This document shows, one piece after another, positions 44,562-53,460 of a stretch of 64,000 nt of DNA; the first letter of the stretch is position 1, and the number at the start of each line of letters is the position of its first letter. The stretch comes from Planctomycetota bacterium (GTDB lineage: Bacteria > Planctomycetota > MHYJ01 > WSZJ01 > JACPWG01), in the NCBI GenBank assembly GCA_016197205.1, contig JACPWG010000022.1, positions 83,130 through 147,129 on the forward strand, read 5' to 3'. The translations under genes and the position numbers were made by a program. Under the pieces are notes generated by a model. That model had not been told where the DNA came from. It saw nothing but the letters and a program-made list of their open reading frames with translations, and searched no databases.

Positions 44562-44599
44562 ACTTAGAAAAGGCGACCCAGGATCCTCAGGAGTTCCTC

Positions 44600-46381
44600 G
44601 TGGCTTCCGACACCAGCGAGCGCGGCCTCGAACGCCTCATCTGCACCGCGCTGACCGGCCGGCCCTGCGATCCCGGCAGTGCGGCCCCCCGCGCGCCTGC
44701 CGGTGGGCCCGCCGACGCCGTCCATGAGCGACCGGCGCCCTACGGCGACGCCGGGTGGATTTGCGGCACGCCCCAGGACTACGACCGCGAATTCTGCGTG
44801 GACCTCGCCCAGCTCTCCGCCTTCCTGCACGAGACGCAGCCTGAGGTCGCCGAGGCGCTCCATCTCGGCCAGGACTGCCCGACCCGGCAGAAGTTCCTCG
44901 CCCGCCTCCAGGGGGAGATCACTAGCCGCGGCGTCATCGACGTCCTCCGCCACGGGATCAAGCACGGCGCCCATCATCTCGACCTCTTCTTCGGCACCCC
45001 CACGCCCGGCAATCCCAAGGCGGAGGAACGCCACGCCCAGAACCGATTCAGCGTCACCCGCCAACTGCGCTACAGCCGCGACGAGACCCAGCGTGCGCTC
45101 GACCTGTGCCTCTTCCTCAACGGCCTCCCGGTCGCCACCTTCGAGTTGAAAAACAACCTCACCAAGCAGACGGTGGAAGACGCAGTGGCGCAGTACCAAC
45201 GCGACCGCGACCTGCGCGAACTCCTGTTCCAGTTCGGCCGCTGCGTCGTCCACTTCGCCGTCGACGAACAGGCGGTCCGCTTTTGCACCCTCTTGAAGGG
45301 CAAGGCCTCGTGGTTCCTGCCGTTCGACCAGGGCTGGAACGACGGCACCGGCAACCCGCCCAACCCGGGCGGCCTCAAGACCGACTATCTCTGGCGGCGC
45401 ATCCTGACCCGCCAGGGGCTGACCGACATCCTCGAGAACTACGCCCAGGTGGTGGAGGAGAAGGACGAGAAGACCGGCCGCAAGAAGGCCGTGCAGATCT
45501 TCCCCCGCTACCACCAGCTCGACGTGGTCCGCAAGCTGCTCGCCGACGCGGGGCAGCACGGCGCCGGCAAGCGCTACCTGATCCAGCACTCGGCGGGCAG
45601 CGGAAAGTCCAACTCCATCGCCTGGCTGGCGCACCAACTCATCGTCTTGAAGAAGGCAGATGCGCCGGCGTTCGACTCCATCATCGTAGTCACCGACCGG
45701 CGCCTGCTCGATCAGCAGATCCAGGCCACGATCAAGCAGTTCGCCCAAGTCGGCGCCACGATCGGCCACGCGGAGCACTCCGGCGACCTGCGCAAGTTCA
45801 TCGAGGGTGGCAAGAAGATCATCATCTCCACCGTGCAGAAGTTCCCCTTCATCCTCGAAGAGATCGGCAGCGAGCACCGGGGCCGGAGGTTCGCCATCAT
45901 CATCGACGAGGCGCACTCCAGCCAGGGGGGCAAGACGTCCGCCGCCCTGAGCGTCGCGCTTTCGAGCGCGGGGGCCGCCGAGCCGGAGGAGACCTTCGAG
46001 GACCAGGTCAATCGGATCATGGAGGCGCGCAAGCTCCTGCCCAACGCGAGCTACTTCGCCTTCACGGCGACGCCCAAGAACAAGACGCTGGAGCTCTTCG
46101 GCGAGCCGGACCCGCAGGCCGACGGCACGGTGCGGCACCGGCCCTTCCACAGCTACACCATGAAGCAGGCGATCCAGGAAGGCTTCATCCTCGACGTGCT
46201 GCGCTACTACACGCCGGTGGAGAGCTACTACAAGCTGGTCAAGAAGGTGGAGGGGGACCCTGAGTTCGACACCAAGCGGGCGAAGAAGAAGCTCCGGCGG
46301 TACGTCGAGAGCCACGACCACGCGATCCGGCTCAAGGCCGAGATCATGGTGGACCACTTCCACCTGACGTATCCGGCGTGA
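44600..46381 (+). pseudogene. hsdR: Type I RM endonuclease subunit, C-terminally truncated
   Basis: GTG 44600 behind AGGAG; 593 residues against roughly 750-1000 in the family. Present: nuclease core (LNGLPVATFELKNNLTKQT), Walker A HSAGSGKSNS (about 333), DEAH box IIIDEAHSSQGG (about 436) and motif III FTATPKNKTLE. The frame ends at LKAEIMVDHFHLTYPA, where homologues continue into the second RecA domain (motifs IV-VI) and C-terminal helices. Similarity stops within about 15 bp of the hutU-like fragment at 46397, so the end was removed by that rearrangement. Translocation and cleavage are probably lost. Confidence 0.88.
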
Positions 46382-46396
46382 AGGGGAGTGATGCCG

Positions 46397-46613
46397 TCCC
46401 TGGTCTGCGGGTCGGTGGCGTCGCCGAACCGAGAAAGGGAGTGGATGCGGGACGGCGCCGACGCGGTCGCGGACCGGCCGATCCTGAACGCGCTCCTGAC
46501 CGCCTCGTCGGGTGCGAGCTGGGTGTCGGTGCACCATTTGGGCGGCGTGAGCACCGGATGCTCGTCGAGATCCAGGCGGACGTGCTCGTCGGCGGCGGCG
46601 AGCCGGGGTGAGG
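46397..46613 (+). pseudogene. Chimeric fragment of hutU and ridA
   Basis: 46397-46547 matches codons about 455-505 of hutU ([10 protein letters not shown]...[29 protein letters not shown]). 46555-46613 matches the last 20 codons and stop of ridA ([17 protein letters not shown]). Some 540 bp between them are deleted. Same orientation as the intact pair at 35868-37993, with visible divergence, so it is not an assembly echo. Confidence 0.88.
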
Positions 46614-46788
46614 CTTGCAGGGATGCACCCTCGCGCGGAGCGCGCGGGCCACCCAGGGGGGGCGGGGCGGACCGGGTTCGTTGGGGCGCGAAGCGTGCGC
46701 CCTCGAGCCCTCCCCGACGCAAGCTCGTTCGCCCGTGTTAGGCGAGGTGCGAATTTCTTTGGAGACCAGGTTCCGCCGTCCGGGTAGG

Positions 46789-47000
46789 GTATGCTATTGC
46801 CCCGTGGGACTTGCGCGTCGAGTGCAAAGCTTAGGTGACCAATGATCAATGACCAATTTCCAAGGACCAGTCAATGCCCAAATGACCAATGGCCAAGGGC
46901 TTGCGCTCCAGCAGCGGAGAGGGATGACGGCGCCGCAGCCCTGACGCCGGTCACACGTTCAGTTTGGTCATTCGGGCTTCGTCATTGATTGGTCATTGGA
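46789..47000. repeat. Dispersed repeat, family E, copy 1
   Basis: Begins tatgctattgccccgtggga, contains ggcttgcgctccagcagcg and ccctgacgccggtcac, and ends in gcttcgtcattgattgg. The same landmarks in the same order occur at 53461-53630. TTGGTCATTGG words are interspersed. With 46614-46788 (nothing recognised) it fills the gap up to the secreted protein gene. Confidence 0.8.
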
Positions 47001-47029
47001 CCTTGGAGCTTGGTCATTCGTCAGCGGGC

Positions 47030-47057
47030 TTTGGTTGCGGCCACCGGCCGCGGTAGG
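47030..47057. repeat. 28-bp repeat, inverted partner of 38637-38664
   Basis: tttggttgcggccaccggcc plus gcggtagg, exact reverse complement of the copy on the other side of the RM locus. Confidence 0.85.
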
Positions 47058-47108
47058 GAGGCACACTTGCATCCCATTCTGGAGCCCCGGAGCGTGGAGG
47101 ATCGAGAC

Positions 47109-47783
47109 ATGAGAGCCGCACCGTTCGCCGTCCTGTTCCTTCTGGGTCTCGTGGCGACCGCCGCGCCCCTCGTCGCCGCGGAGGGGGCCCGTCCGATCCG
47201 CGCGCGTTGGGTCGCTGAGGACGAAGTGAAGCTCACGGTCCGGCTCGAGTTCCGGGGAGCCGTCACGCCCGCGCTCGTCGCCCGGTGGGAACGAGGCATC
47301 GAGGAGACGTGGAATGGGAAGGCCCGCAAGCCGAGGATGGCCTTCCATGTGCGGACGCGGATCCGCCGGCGCGAGGAGCCACCCACGCCGGGCTACCATC
47401 AGGTGCGTGTGGTTTCGGGGGCATGCGAGGTCGCGTACTGGCTCCTCGATCGCGAGCGACCCGACGCGCTCGGCGCGGTCCGCGCGCTCTTCGGCGCGCG
47501 GACTCAGCCGAACGGCTCGTCCGGCGGTGACGCCGGCCGGTGGATCGACACGATGACGCCCACGATGGCGGCGATGCAGTTCGGCCGGCTCCTGGGCGTC
47601 GAGCACGGCCCCGACCACGAGGTGCTGCTCGAGGGGCTGATTCCCTTCCGCGACCTGGTCGGCGGCGAGCGCCCGAATCTCATGCACTCCTCGTGGTATC
47701 CGCGCGCCGAGCCGCGCGACTTCCACTACGGCGAGCTTCTCCGCAACGCCCGACGCCACGGCTGGTTCGCGGACAAACTGTGA
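47109..47783 (+). CDS. Secreted protein, possibly an inactive zincin
   Basis: ATG 47109 behind GGAGG; 224 residues with a signal peptide (1-23). The body has IEETWNGKARKPRMAFHVRT, then TMAAMQFGRLLGVEHGPDHE and PNLMHSSWYPRAEPRDFHY. This layout recalls secreted metallopeptidase-like proteins in which AAHEFGHLLGL-D-EY is followed by a methionine turn and a C-terminal Arg-His-Tyr helix. Here the HExxH positions read MQFGR, so a zinc site is absent. Pseudo-enzyme status is inference. Family E repeat DNA lies upstream. Confidence 0.5.
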   Translation: MRAAPFAVLFLLGLVATAAPLVAAEGARPIRARWVAEDEVKLTVRLEFRGAVTPALVARWERGIEETWNGKARKPRMAFHVRTRIRRREEPPTPGYHQVRVVSGACEVAYWLLDRERPDALGAVRALFGARTQPNGSSGGDAGRWIDTMTPTMAAMQFGRLLGVEHGPDHEVLLEGLIPFRDLVGGERPNLMHSSWYPRAEPRDFHYGELLRNARRHGWFADKL

Positions 47784-47831
47784 GCGACGCCGACCGAAGT
47801 GCACCCGCATGCTTCCCGCCGGCGGCGCCGG

Positions 47832-49463
47832 CTATTTCTCCTTCGTCACCGTGGATGCGCCGGCCGATGCACCGCCTCCACGCCCCAGGCCGAACGCGCC
47901 GCTCAGCCCTTCGAAGAGCCGGTGGGCCAAGCCGCGCGCCTTCTCCAGGCGCGGCTCGCCGGTCGAACGCGCCGCCCGCGCGGTCGCCTCTTCGACCCTC
48001 GAGCGCGTCTCGGCTTCCCGACGCTTGATCAAGTCAAGCATTGCCTGCCCGACCGCGGGGTTGTTCTTCAGGAGCAGGGTGAAGCTCGCGCGATCGAGCT
48101 CGAGCAGGTCGGAGTCCTCCTTCGCGTACACCGTCGCCGCGCGCGGCTCGCCGGTGAGGATCGACCTCTCTCCGAAGGACTCGCCGGGCCCGAGTTCCGC
48201 CACGACGACCTCCTGCCCCGCGTCGTTTTTCACACGGACCTCCACCCTCCCGCTCCAGACCAGGTAAAAGGTCTGTCCCGCCTCCCCCTGGGCGAAGATG
48301 CGCTCCCCCTCGGCGTAGATTTCGTGGGTGAGGTCCTCGGACAGGAGCGCGAGGTCCGGCTCCGTGACCGGTGCCAGGAAGTCGATTTTCCGAAGGGCCT
48401 GCACGAGCTGCGCGTTCCCCCCCGAGCCCTTCCGGCTGATCGGCTCGGACGCCGGGCCTTTGGCGAAGGCGATCCCGTGCCGCCGGAATTGGTACCAGAT
48501 GGTCGTCATGACGTCCTCGGAAATGCGGTGTACCTGCGCGTAGTCGTTGATCCAGAAGGAGAGGACGTACTCGACGGCTTCCCCGTAGCTCTCCAGAAAT
48601 ACCTGCGGCGCCGGGCTCTTCAGCACCCCCTTCGCGCCGGTCATCGCTTCGAGGATGATCTTCTTCACCTTGTTGGGCTGGGCGGCGAAGCTCACCGCCA
48701 CGCGTTTCTGGACCCGGTGCACGACGGTCGGCGCGGAATAGTTGAGCACGTCCCCCTTGGACAAGGCGCTGTTGGGGATCGAAACGCTGTCGTTGTCCCT
48801 CGTGATGAGGCGCGTCGACCGCCAGTTGACTTCCGCGACCCTGCCCTCGCGCCCGTTCACGATCACCCAGTCCCCGACCCGGAACGGCCGGTCGATCTCG
48901 AGGAACAGGCCGGCGAATACGCTGCCGAGGGTGTCCTGCACGGCCAGGCCGATGATGATCGAGAACACGGCGCTCGCGCCCAGGAGCGCGCCGAGATCGC
49001 CGACGCCGAAGACCGTCCGCAGGAGCACGACGAAGGTGGAGACGTAGATTACGATGCGCAGGATGTCGCGGAAGAGCGCCGGGAACTTGTTGTCCCCCCG
49101 GGCTGCGACACCCGCGATGCCGAGCAGCCCCAGCTCCGTCAGCAGGAAGGCATACAAGAAAACGTAGAGCGCGACCACCGGAGGGGCGTACCACTCCTCC
49201 AGCAGGGAGCGCGCAAGCAGAAAGATCGCCGGCAAGGTCAGCCCGCACAGCCCGACGCAGGCCAGGCGGATGCGCCGCACGCACGGCGCGTCAGGATCCT
49301 CCTGTGCGAAGCGGACGAGCGCGGGAAGCGCGAAGCGGACGAGCACGGCGAGGAGAAGGCCGGTGACGACCAGGCCCACCAGCGCGAAAGCCACGCCGCC
49401 GGCGTTTCCCACCGCCAGGGCGGGAAGGATGCGGCCCGGCACGAGGACCAGAAATGCGCACAT
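47832..49463 (-). CDS. MscS-type mechanosensitive channel with cyclic-nucleotide-binding domain
   Basis: 543 residues. Four or five N-terminal helices are followed by the MscS pore and beta domain (LGASAVFSIIIGLAVQDTLGSVFAGLFLEIDRPFRVGDWVIV; VNWRSTRLITRDNDSVSIPNS). After a cytoplasmic vestibule region a CNBD occupies about 370-490, with the phosphate-binding cassette FGERSILTGEPRAATVYA. Inner-membrane channel gated by tension, probably tuned by cAMP or cGMP. The C-terminal 50 residues are low-complexity. No nucleotide cyclase gene is adjacent. Confidence 0.93.
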   Translation of the reverse strand: MCAFLVLVPGRILPALAVGNAGGVAFALVGLVVTGLLLAVLVRFALPALVRFAQEDPDAPCVRRIRLACVGLCGLTLPAIFLLARSLLEEWYAPPVVALYVFLYAFLLTELGLLGIAGVAARGDNKFPALFRDILRIVIYVSTFVVLLRTVFGVGDLGALLGASAVFSIIIGLAVQDTLGSVFAGLFLEIDRPFRVGDWVIVNGREGRVAEVNWRSTRLITRDNDSVSIPNSALSKGDVLNYSAPTVVHRVQKRVAVSFAAQPNKVKKIILEAMTGAKGVLKSPAPQVFLESYGEAVEYVLSFWINDYAQVHRISEDVMTTIWYQFRRHGIAFAKGPASEPISRKGSGGNAQLVQALRKIDFLAPVTEPDLALLSEDLTHEIYAEGERIFAQGEAGQTFYLVWSGRVEVRVKNDAGQEVVVAELGPGESFGERSILTGEPRAATVYAKEDSDLLELDRASFTLLLKNNPAVGQAMLDLIKRREAETRSRVEEATARAARSTGEPRLEKARGLAHRLFEGLSGAFGLGRGGGASAGASTVTKEK

Positions 49464-49711
49464 GCTGGAGTCTCCGACAATTCACTTCGCGAGCGATGCC
49501 CCCTCCCCGCGGCACGACGTCGGTCGGAGCCGCGGCCGACCGCGCGCCGGTTCCGCGCGGAAGCGGCGACGAGCGGGGCTTCAGCATTGAGCTTGGGGGT
49601 GCGTCTCGGAGTCAACTGATCAAGGCTCCATGCTCAGGGCTCAAGCAAGATTCAATGCTCAATGTTCAGGGAGGCCAGAAACGTGGACGCCGCTCTTCAG
49701 CGAGCTGCTTC

Positions 49712-49908
49712 GTTAGCACCACAACGCTAAATCGACAGCTTCGGCACCTGCGACGGATGCTGCCAAGCTCCGCCCCTGTTCGTAGTTCCGCCTTCAGGCG
49801 GCGCGCGCGGCGAGAACGGCGACACTTGGTTGGCAGCCCCGCCTAAAGGCGGAACTACGAACCAGTTAGGCTCGAAGGCTCCACTTCTTCAGCGTTGTGG
49901 TGTTAGCG
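49712..49908. mobile_element. About 197-bp nested palindromic element, family F
   Basis: Outer inverted repeats gttagcaccacaacgct / agcgttgtggtgttagc (15 of 17 match). Inner inverted repeats at 49778-49801 and 49839-49862 (23 of 24) contain the ccgcctgaaggcggaactac core. It is flanked by gagcattgag-type words (49620-49675 and 49938-49992) of the family D kind, so it may be inserted in a further copy. The 540-bp gap between the channel and trehalose genes has no coding sequence. Confidence 0.72.
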
Positions 49909-50006
49909 GGTTTCAGGAGCTTGGATCACGCTCGCGAACGAGAATTTGAGTCTTGAGTTTTGATTGAACCTTGAGCATTGAGAATTGAGACTTCGTCCAG
50001 GGTCCA

Positions 50007-52256
50007 CTAGCGGCAGGCCTCGAGAGCCCGCAAAAAGTCCTCGGCCCAGGTCACCGCCGTCGTTCGGCATACAGCGGCGAGGAGACGCCCATGGCGGTCC
50101 AGCCGCTCCTCGAGCCCCATGCGCAGGGCCCGATCGAGATCGCGAGCCATGCCGTCCGAATGGTAGGGATTCGTCAGCACGGCATCCTTCAACTCGACCG
50201 CGGCCCCTGCGAAACGGGAGAGGAGCAGGACCCCCGGCTTCAGCGGGTCCTGCGCGGCGACGTATTCCTTCGCCACCAGGTTCATGCCGTCGCGAAGGGG
50301 CGTGACGTACCCGACGTCGCTCGCCCGGTAGAGCTGGGCGAGCTGGCCGTGGCCGTAGGAGCGGTACAAGTAGCGCACGGGGACCCAGTGGGCCTCCCCG
50401 AACTCGCCGTTGATGCGGCCGACGGCGTTCTCGACCAGTGCCCGCTGCTCCGCGTATTCGGGGATGTCCGCGCGGGATGGCACGGAGACCTGCACGAGCG
50501 ATACCTTGCCTCGCCATTCGGGGAAGAGCTCCAGCAGGCGTCCGAAGGCGCGCAGGCGCTCCGGGATCCCCTTCGTGTAGTCGAGGCGGTCGACGCCGAT
50601 GACGAGCCGGGTCTGCCCGATGGCCTGGAGGAGAGCCGCGGTTTCCTCCGCGACGCCGAGCTCGGGAAGCTCTTGAAAAGACTCCGGGAGGATGCCGATC
50701 GGGAAAGCGCCGACGCGGATGCGGCGGCTGCGGTGCTCGACCACGTCGTCCCCCACGCGGGCGGGCGACAGAGCGCCGACACACTGCAGGAAATTGCCCA
50801 CGTACCCCGGCGTGTGGAAACCCAGGAGGTCGAAGTCGAGCAGCTCGTCGAGGAGGCGCTCCGCCGTGGGGATCATCGAGAACAGGTCGACGCCGGGGAA
50901 GGGAATGTGCAGGAAGAGTCCGAGCGCGCCGCGGTGCCCGCGCTGTCGCAAGGCGCGGCCGAGCGCCAGCAGGTGGTAGTCGTGCACCCAGATCGGGGTG
51001 TCGGGATCCACGATGTTCGAGGCCGCGGCGGCGAAGACCTCGTTGACCTGTTCGTAGCGCTCCCATTCCGCGTCCGCGAAGCGGACGCGCTCCGGCATGG
51101 AATGGAAGAGCGGCCACAGGCTCCGATTGCAGAAGCCATTATAGGACTTCTCCACCCACTCCCCGGGCAGGTCGAGCCAGGCGAGCGGAGGCAGGACGTC
51201 GTCGTCGAGACAGGCCGGACCGGGCTCGGCACCGGGCAGCGCTCGACCGCTCCACCCGAGCCAGAGGCCGCCCCGCGCGGTCAGCGCCGGCTCCAGCGCC
51301 GACACGAGGCCGCCGACCCCGCGTTTGCGCTCTTCGCAAGGCTCCGTGGGCGTGCGCAGGGCCGGTAACCGGTTCGAGATTGCGAGCAGCTTGAAGCGTT
51401 CGCCTGCCTCTTTGCGGGCGAGCGGGAGCGGGGTGACCGGCCGCGGCAGGACCGGGGGCGGCGGCGTCGTGCCTTCGCGGCGCACCGCGCGGATCCAGCG
51501 AAGGAAGGCGAGCGCGGCGCCGGGCCCGTTCATCCGCCAGCGTGCCGCGGTGGACCGCGCGAGCTCACGCCCGACCAGGATCGTGTCGTCCGCCGAGCCC
51601 AGGGCGCGGAACAGATCTTCGTCGGTCAGGTCGTCTCCCAGGGCCAGCAGGTGCGCGCCCGCGCCGGCATGCTCTCGCACCCAGGGGGCGGCCGTTCCCT
51701 TGTGGATGCGAGAGGAACGGACCTCGAAGGCATGCACGCCCTCGAGTCGTTCGAAGCCGGCATGGCCGGACACCCACGCCCGGACCACGGCATCGGCCTG
51801 GATCAGCAGGCCCAGCCGTTCGCTCGGAGGCACGCGCCGGTAGTGAAGCGCGACGGACCAGGTCTTCCGCTCCACCAGGGCCCGCGTTTGGTGCGACGTG
51901 ATTCGCTCGAGCTCCCGCGCCAGCTCCGCAAGCGCCTCGGGGGGTGCAAGGTCGACCGGTTGCCAAGCGCCCTCCGCCCGACGCCAGCCGCCATGTTCGG
52001 CAACCAGGAGAAGCCGTGGCACGTGGCCGAAGAGGCGGTCGAGGTCCTCGTGCGTGCGACCGCTGGCGAGGGCGACGGTCAGACCTTGGAGCTGTGCGAG
52101 CTCCCGAAGCAGGGCGACCACGTCCGGCCCGGGGAGGGCCTCCTCGGGGCGGGGCGCGAAGGGCAGGAGCGTTCCGTCGACGTCGGTCACGACGGCGAGC
52201 GGCGATTGGCGAACGAATCCCTGCCAGTAGTCGGCGATATCCACGATGCCACCCAT
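50007..52256 (-). CDS. Bifunctional trehalose-6-phosphate phosphatase-synthase (OtsB-OtsA fusion)
   Basis: ATG 52256; 749 residues. Residues 1-265 form a HAD phosphatase (VVTDVDGTLLPFAPRPEEA nucleophile motif, ALASGRTHEDLDRLFG, GDDLTDEDLFRAL), i.e. OtsB. After a Pro-rich linker, residues 290-749 form GT20 OtsA: ISNRLPALRT, GVGGLVSALEPAL, IWVHDYHLLALGRALR, FLHIPFPG, RLDYTKGIPERLRAF and TPLRDGMNLVAKEYVA. Makes trehalose from UDP-glucose and glucose-6-P through trehalose-6-P. The phosphatase-first order is the reverse of the familiar synthase-first fusions. Neighbouring channel gene suggests osmotic stress, but no shared transcript. Confidence 0.93.
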   Translation of the reverse strand: MGGIVDIADYWQGFVRQSPLAVVTDVDGTLLPFAPRPEEALPGPDVVALLRELAQLQGLTVALASGRTHEDLDRLFGHVPRLLLVAEHGGWRRAEGAWQPVDLAPPEALAELARELERITSHQTRALVERKTWSVALHYRRVPPSERLGLLIQADAVVRAWVSGHAGFERLEGVHAFEVRSSRIHKGTAAPWVREHAGAGAHLLALGDDLTDEDLFRALGSADDTILVGRELARSTAARWRMNGPGAALAFLRWIRAVRREGTTPPPPVLPRPVTPLPLARKEAGERFKLLAISNRLPALRTPTEPCEERKRGVGGLVSALEPALTARGGLWLGWSGRALPGAEPGPACLDDDVLPPLAWLDLPGEWVEKSYNGFCNRSLWPLFHSMPERVRFADAEWERYEQVNEVFAAAASNIVDPDTPIWVHDYHLLALGRALRQRGHRGALGLFLHIPFPGVDLFSMIPTAERLLDELLDFDLLGFHTPGYVGNFLQCVGALSPARVGDDVVEHRSRRIRVGAFPIGILPESFQELPELGVAEETAALLQAIGQTRLVIGVDRLDYTKGIPERLRAFGRLLELFPEWRGKVSLVQVSVPSRADIPEYAEQRALVENAVGRINGEFGEAHWVPVRYLYRSYGHGQLAQLYRASDVGYVTPLRDGMNLVAKEYVAAQDPLKPGVLLLSRFAGAAVELKDAVLTNPYHSDGMARDLDRALRMGLEERLDRHGRLLAAVCRTTAVTWAEDFLRALEACR

Positions 52257-52406
52257 CCGACAGTGGGGATCCGGGGGGGGGCGAAAGGCGGCCTCCTCCG
52301 CGAGCGCGGGTGTGCGTGCTCGTCGTCGGCAGCCGCCGGGGGGAGGCACGCGAGGCGGAACGCGTCGAGCGGGCCCAAAGCACCTAAGTACCGCTCCACG
52401 GAAGTC

Positions 52407-52532
52407 GGTGACCAATAGGCGAAGGCAAGTTCGGCCGCCCGCTAGGCGCGCGAGCGAGGCGTAGTAACGGAGAACTACGGCGAGCGAGCGAAACGACGCG
52501 GGCGGCCGAAATCGCCGAGAGAATTGGTCACC
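52407..52532. mobile_element. 126-bp palindromic element, family G
   Basis: Terminal inverted repeats ggtgaccaat / attggtcacc, inner perfect 13-bp arms ttcggccgcccgc / gcgggcggccgaa, and centre cgtagt-aacggaga-actacg. The whole sequence can fold on itself. One copy in the window; no target duplication identified. Confidence 0.7.
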
Positions 52533-52553
52533 CAATTCTGTGGGGCGGTAGGA

Positions 52554-52950
52554 GGGACCCGTAAGAAAATGACTTGCTCGATTGACACGCGCGGGGGCGA
52601 CAAGAATTCTCAATGCTCAATTTTCAAGACTCAGCCAAGGCTCAAGGTTCAATTTTCAATGGGTGTGGCTACTTTTCGACGACAGCGCTCAGACCGCCTG
52701 AAGGCGGTACTACGAACAGTAGGTTCCGAGAGCAGCACCCACTGTTTGTAGTACCCCCTTCAGGGGGCCTACGAAAAGTAGCCACACCCATTTTCAATGA
52801 CCACCACGGAACGTAGCCCGGGCACGGAATCGCGGACTCTGAGCCTTGAACTTTGAGCCTTGCCTAAAAATTGAGCCTTGAGCCTTGAGCCTTTTCCTGA
52901 GGAGCTCCCCGGTTGCCGAACTGCAGGAGTTGCTTCTTTACGGGCCCTAA
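52554..52950. mobile_element. Family D repeat, copy 2, interrupted by the 131-bp element
   Basis: Same ends and interior words as 27942-28183 in reverse orientation (agggacccgtaagaaaat at left, tgcttctttacgggccctaa at right), split at 52659 by the 131-bp element and its target duplication. The rest of the 52533-53092 gap holds no gene I can support. Confidence 0.75.
52660..52790. mobile_element. 131-bp MITE-like palindromic element, copy B
   Basis: Same 19-bp termini and length as 12445-12575 but inverted; 129 of 131 positions agree by eye. Flanked by 7-bp direct repeats TTTTCAA at 52653-52659 and 52791-52797. Removing the element plus one duplication restores the sequence seen in the empty family D copy at about 28070-28090. 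Confidence 0.93.
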
Positions 52951-53092
52951 CGAAGCACTCGCCGTCCTCTCTCCGCGGCGAAAGCCCAGGAGAGGCGTCC
53001 TCACCCTGGTCGTCGCCCTCGCGGAGCGAACCGCACCGCGTCCGCGAGGGCCGAGTCCGGTGCGGGGGCTCCCCCACGCCGCGCTCTCCCGG

Positions 53093-53446
53093 CTACTCGG
53101 GGTGCGAGTGATACACCCGGAATTCAACGGCATGACAACTGGGACAACCGTGGGGGCTGTTGCAGAAGACCGCGTGACAGTGCATGCACTCGTAGTGGAT
53201 GGCACGACAATGCGCCTCGTGTCGGTCCATCTCGTGGCCGATGATGGCGCCGCCCACGGCGCCGATGGCCGCCCCACCGAGAATCCACCACGGGCTTGCA
53301 CCCGCGGCCGCGGCGAGACCGCCGCCGAGGACACCCATGCCGCCGCCGATCAGCGCGCCCTCTTCGGTTCGATGTCCATAGGTGCAGCCGGACACCAGCC
53401 CGACACACAGCAGGAAGACAAGGAGCAGGGGCAGGATTGTCTTCAT
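53093..53446 (-). CDS. Lipoprotein with glycine zipper and C-terminal Cys/His cluster
   Basis: 117 residues; GGAG 9 nt before ATG. Signal peptide with lipobox LVSGC (C21). Residues 29-70 are a glycine-zipper membrane-inserting pair (GALIGGGMGVLGGGLAAAAG; ILGGAAIGAVGGAIIG). Residues 80-117 hold six cysteines (80, 87, 90, 95, 101, 104) and many histidines, with CMHC and CPSC pairs suggesting a zinc ribbon. A glycine-zipper lipoprotein with a metal-binding tail is unusual. Possibly outer-membrane associated; function unknown. Confidence 0.65.
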   Translation of the reverse strand: MKTILPLLLVFLLCVGLVSGCTYGHRTEEGALIGGGMGVLGGGLAAAAGASPWWILGGAAIGAVGGAIIGHEMDRHEAHCRAIHYECMHCHAVFCNSPHGCPSCHAVEFRVYHSHPE

Positions 53447-53460
53447 GGCTGTATTCTCCG

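Noticed and set aside
38000..46600. Integrase- or tRNA-linked genomic island
   Set aside because: No integrase, tRNA or att-like repeat was seen at either edge; the hutU-ridA duplication is the only boundary signal.
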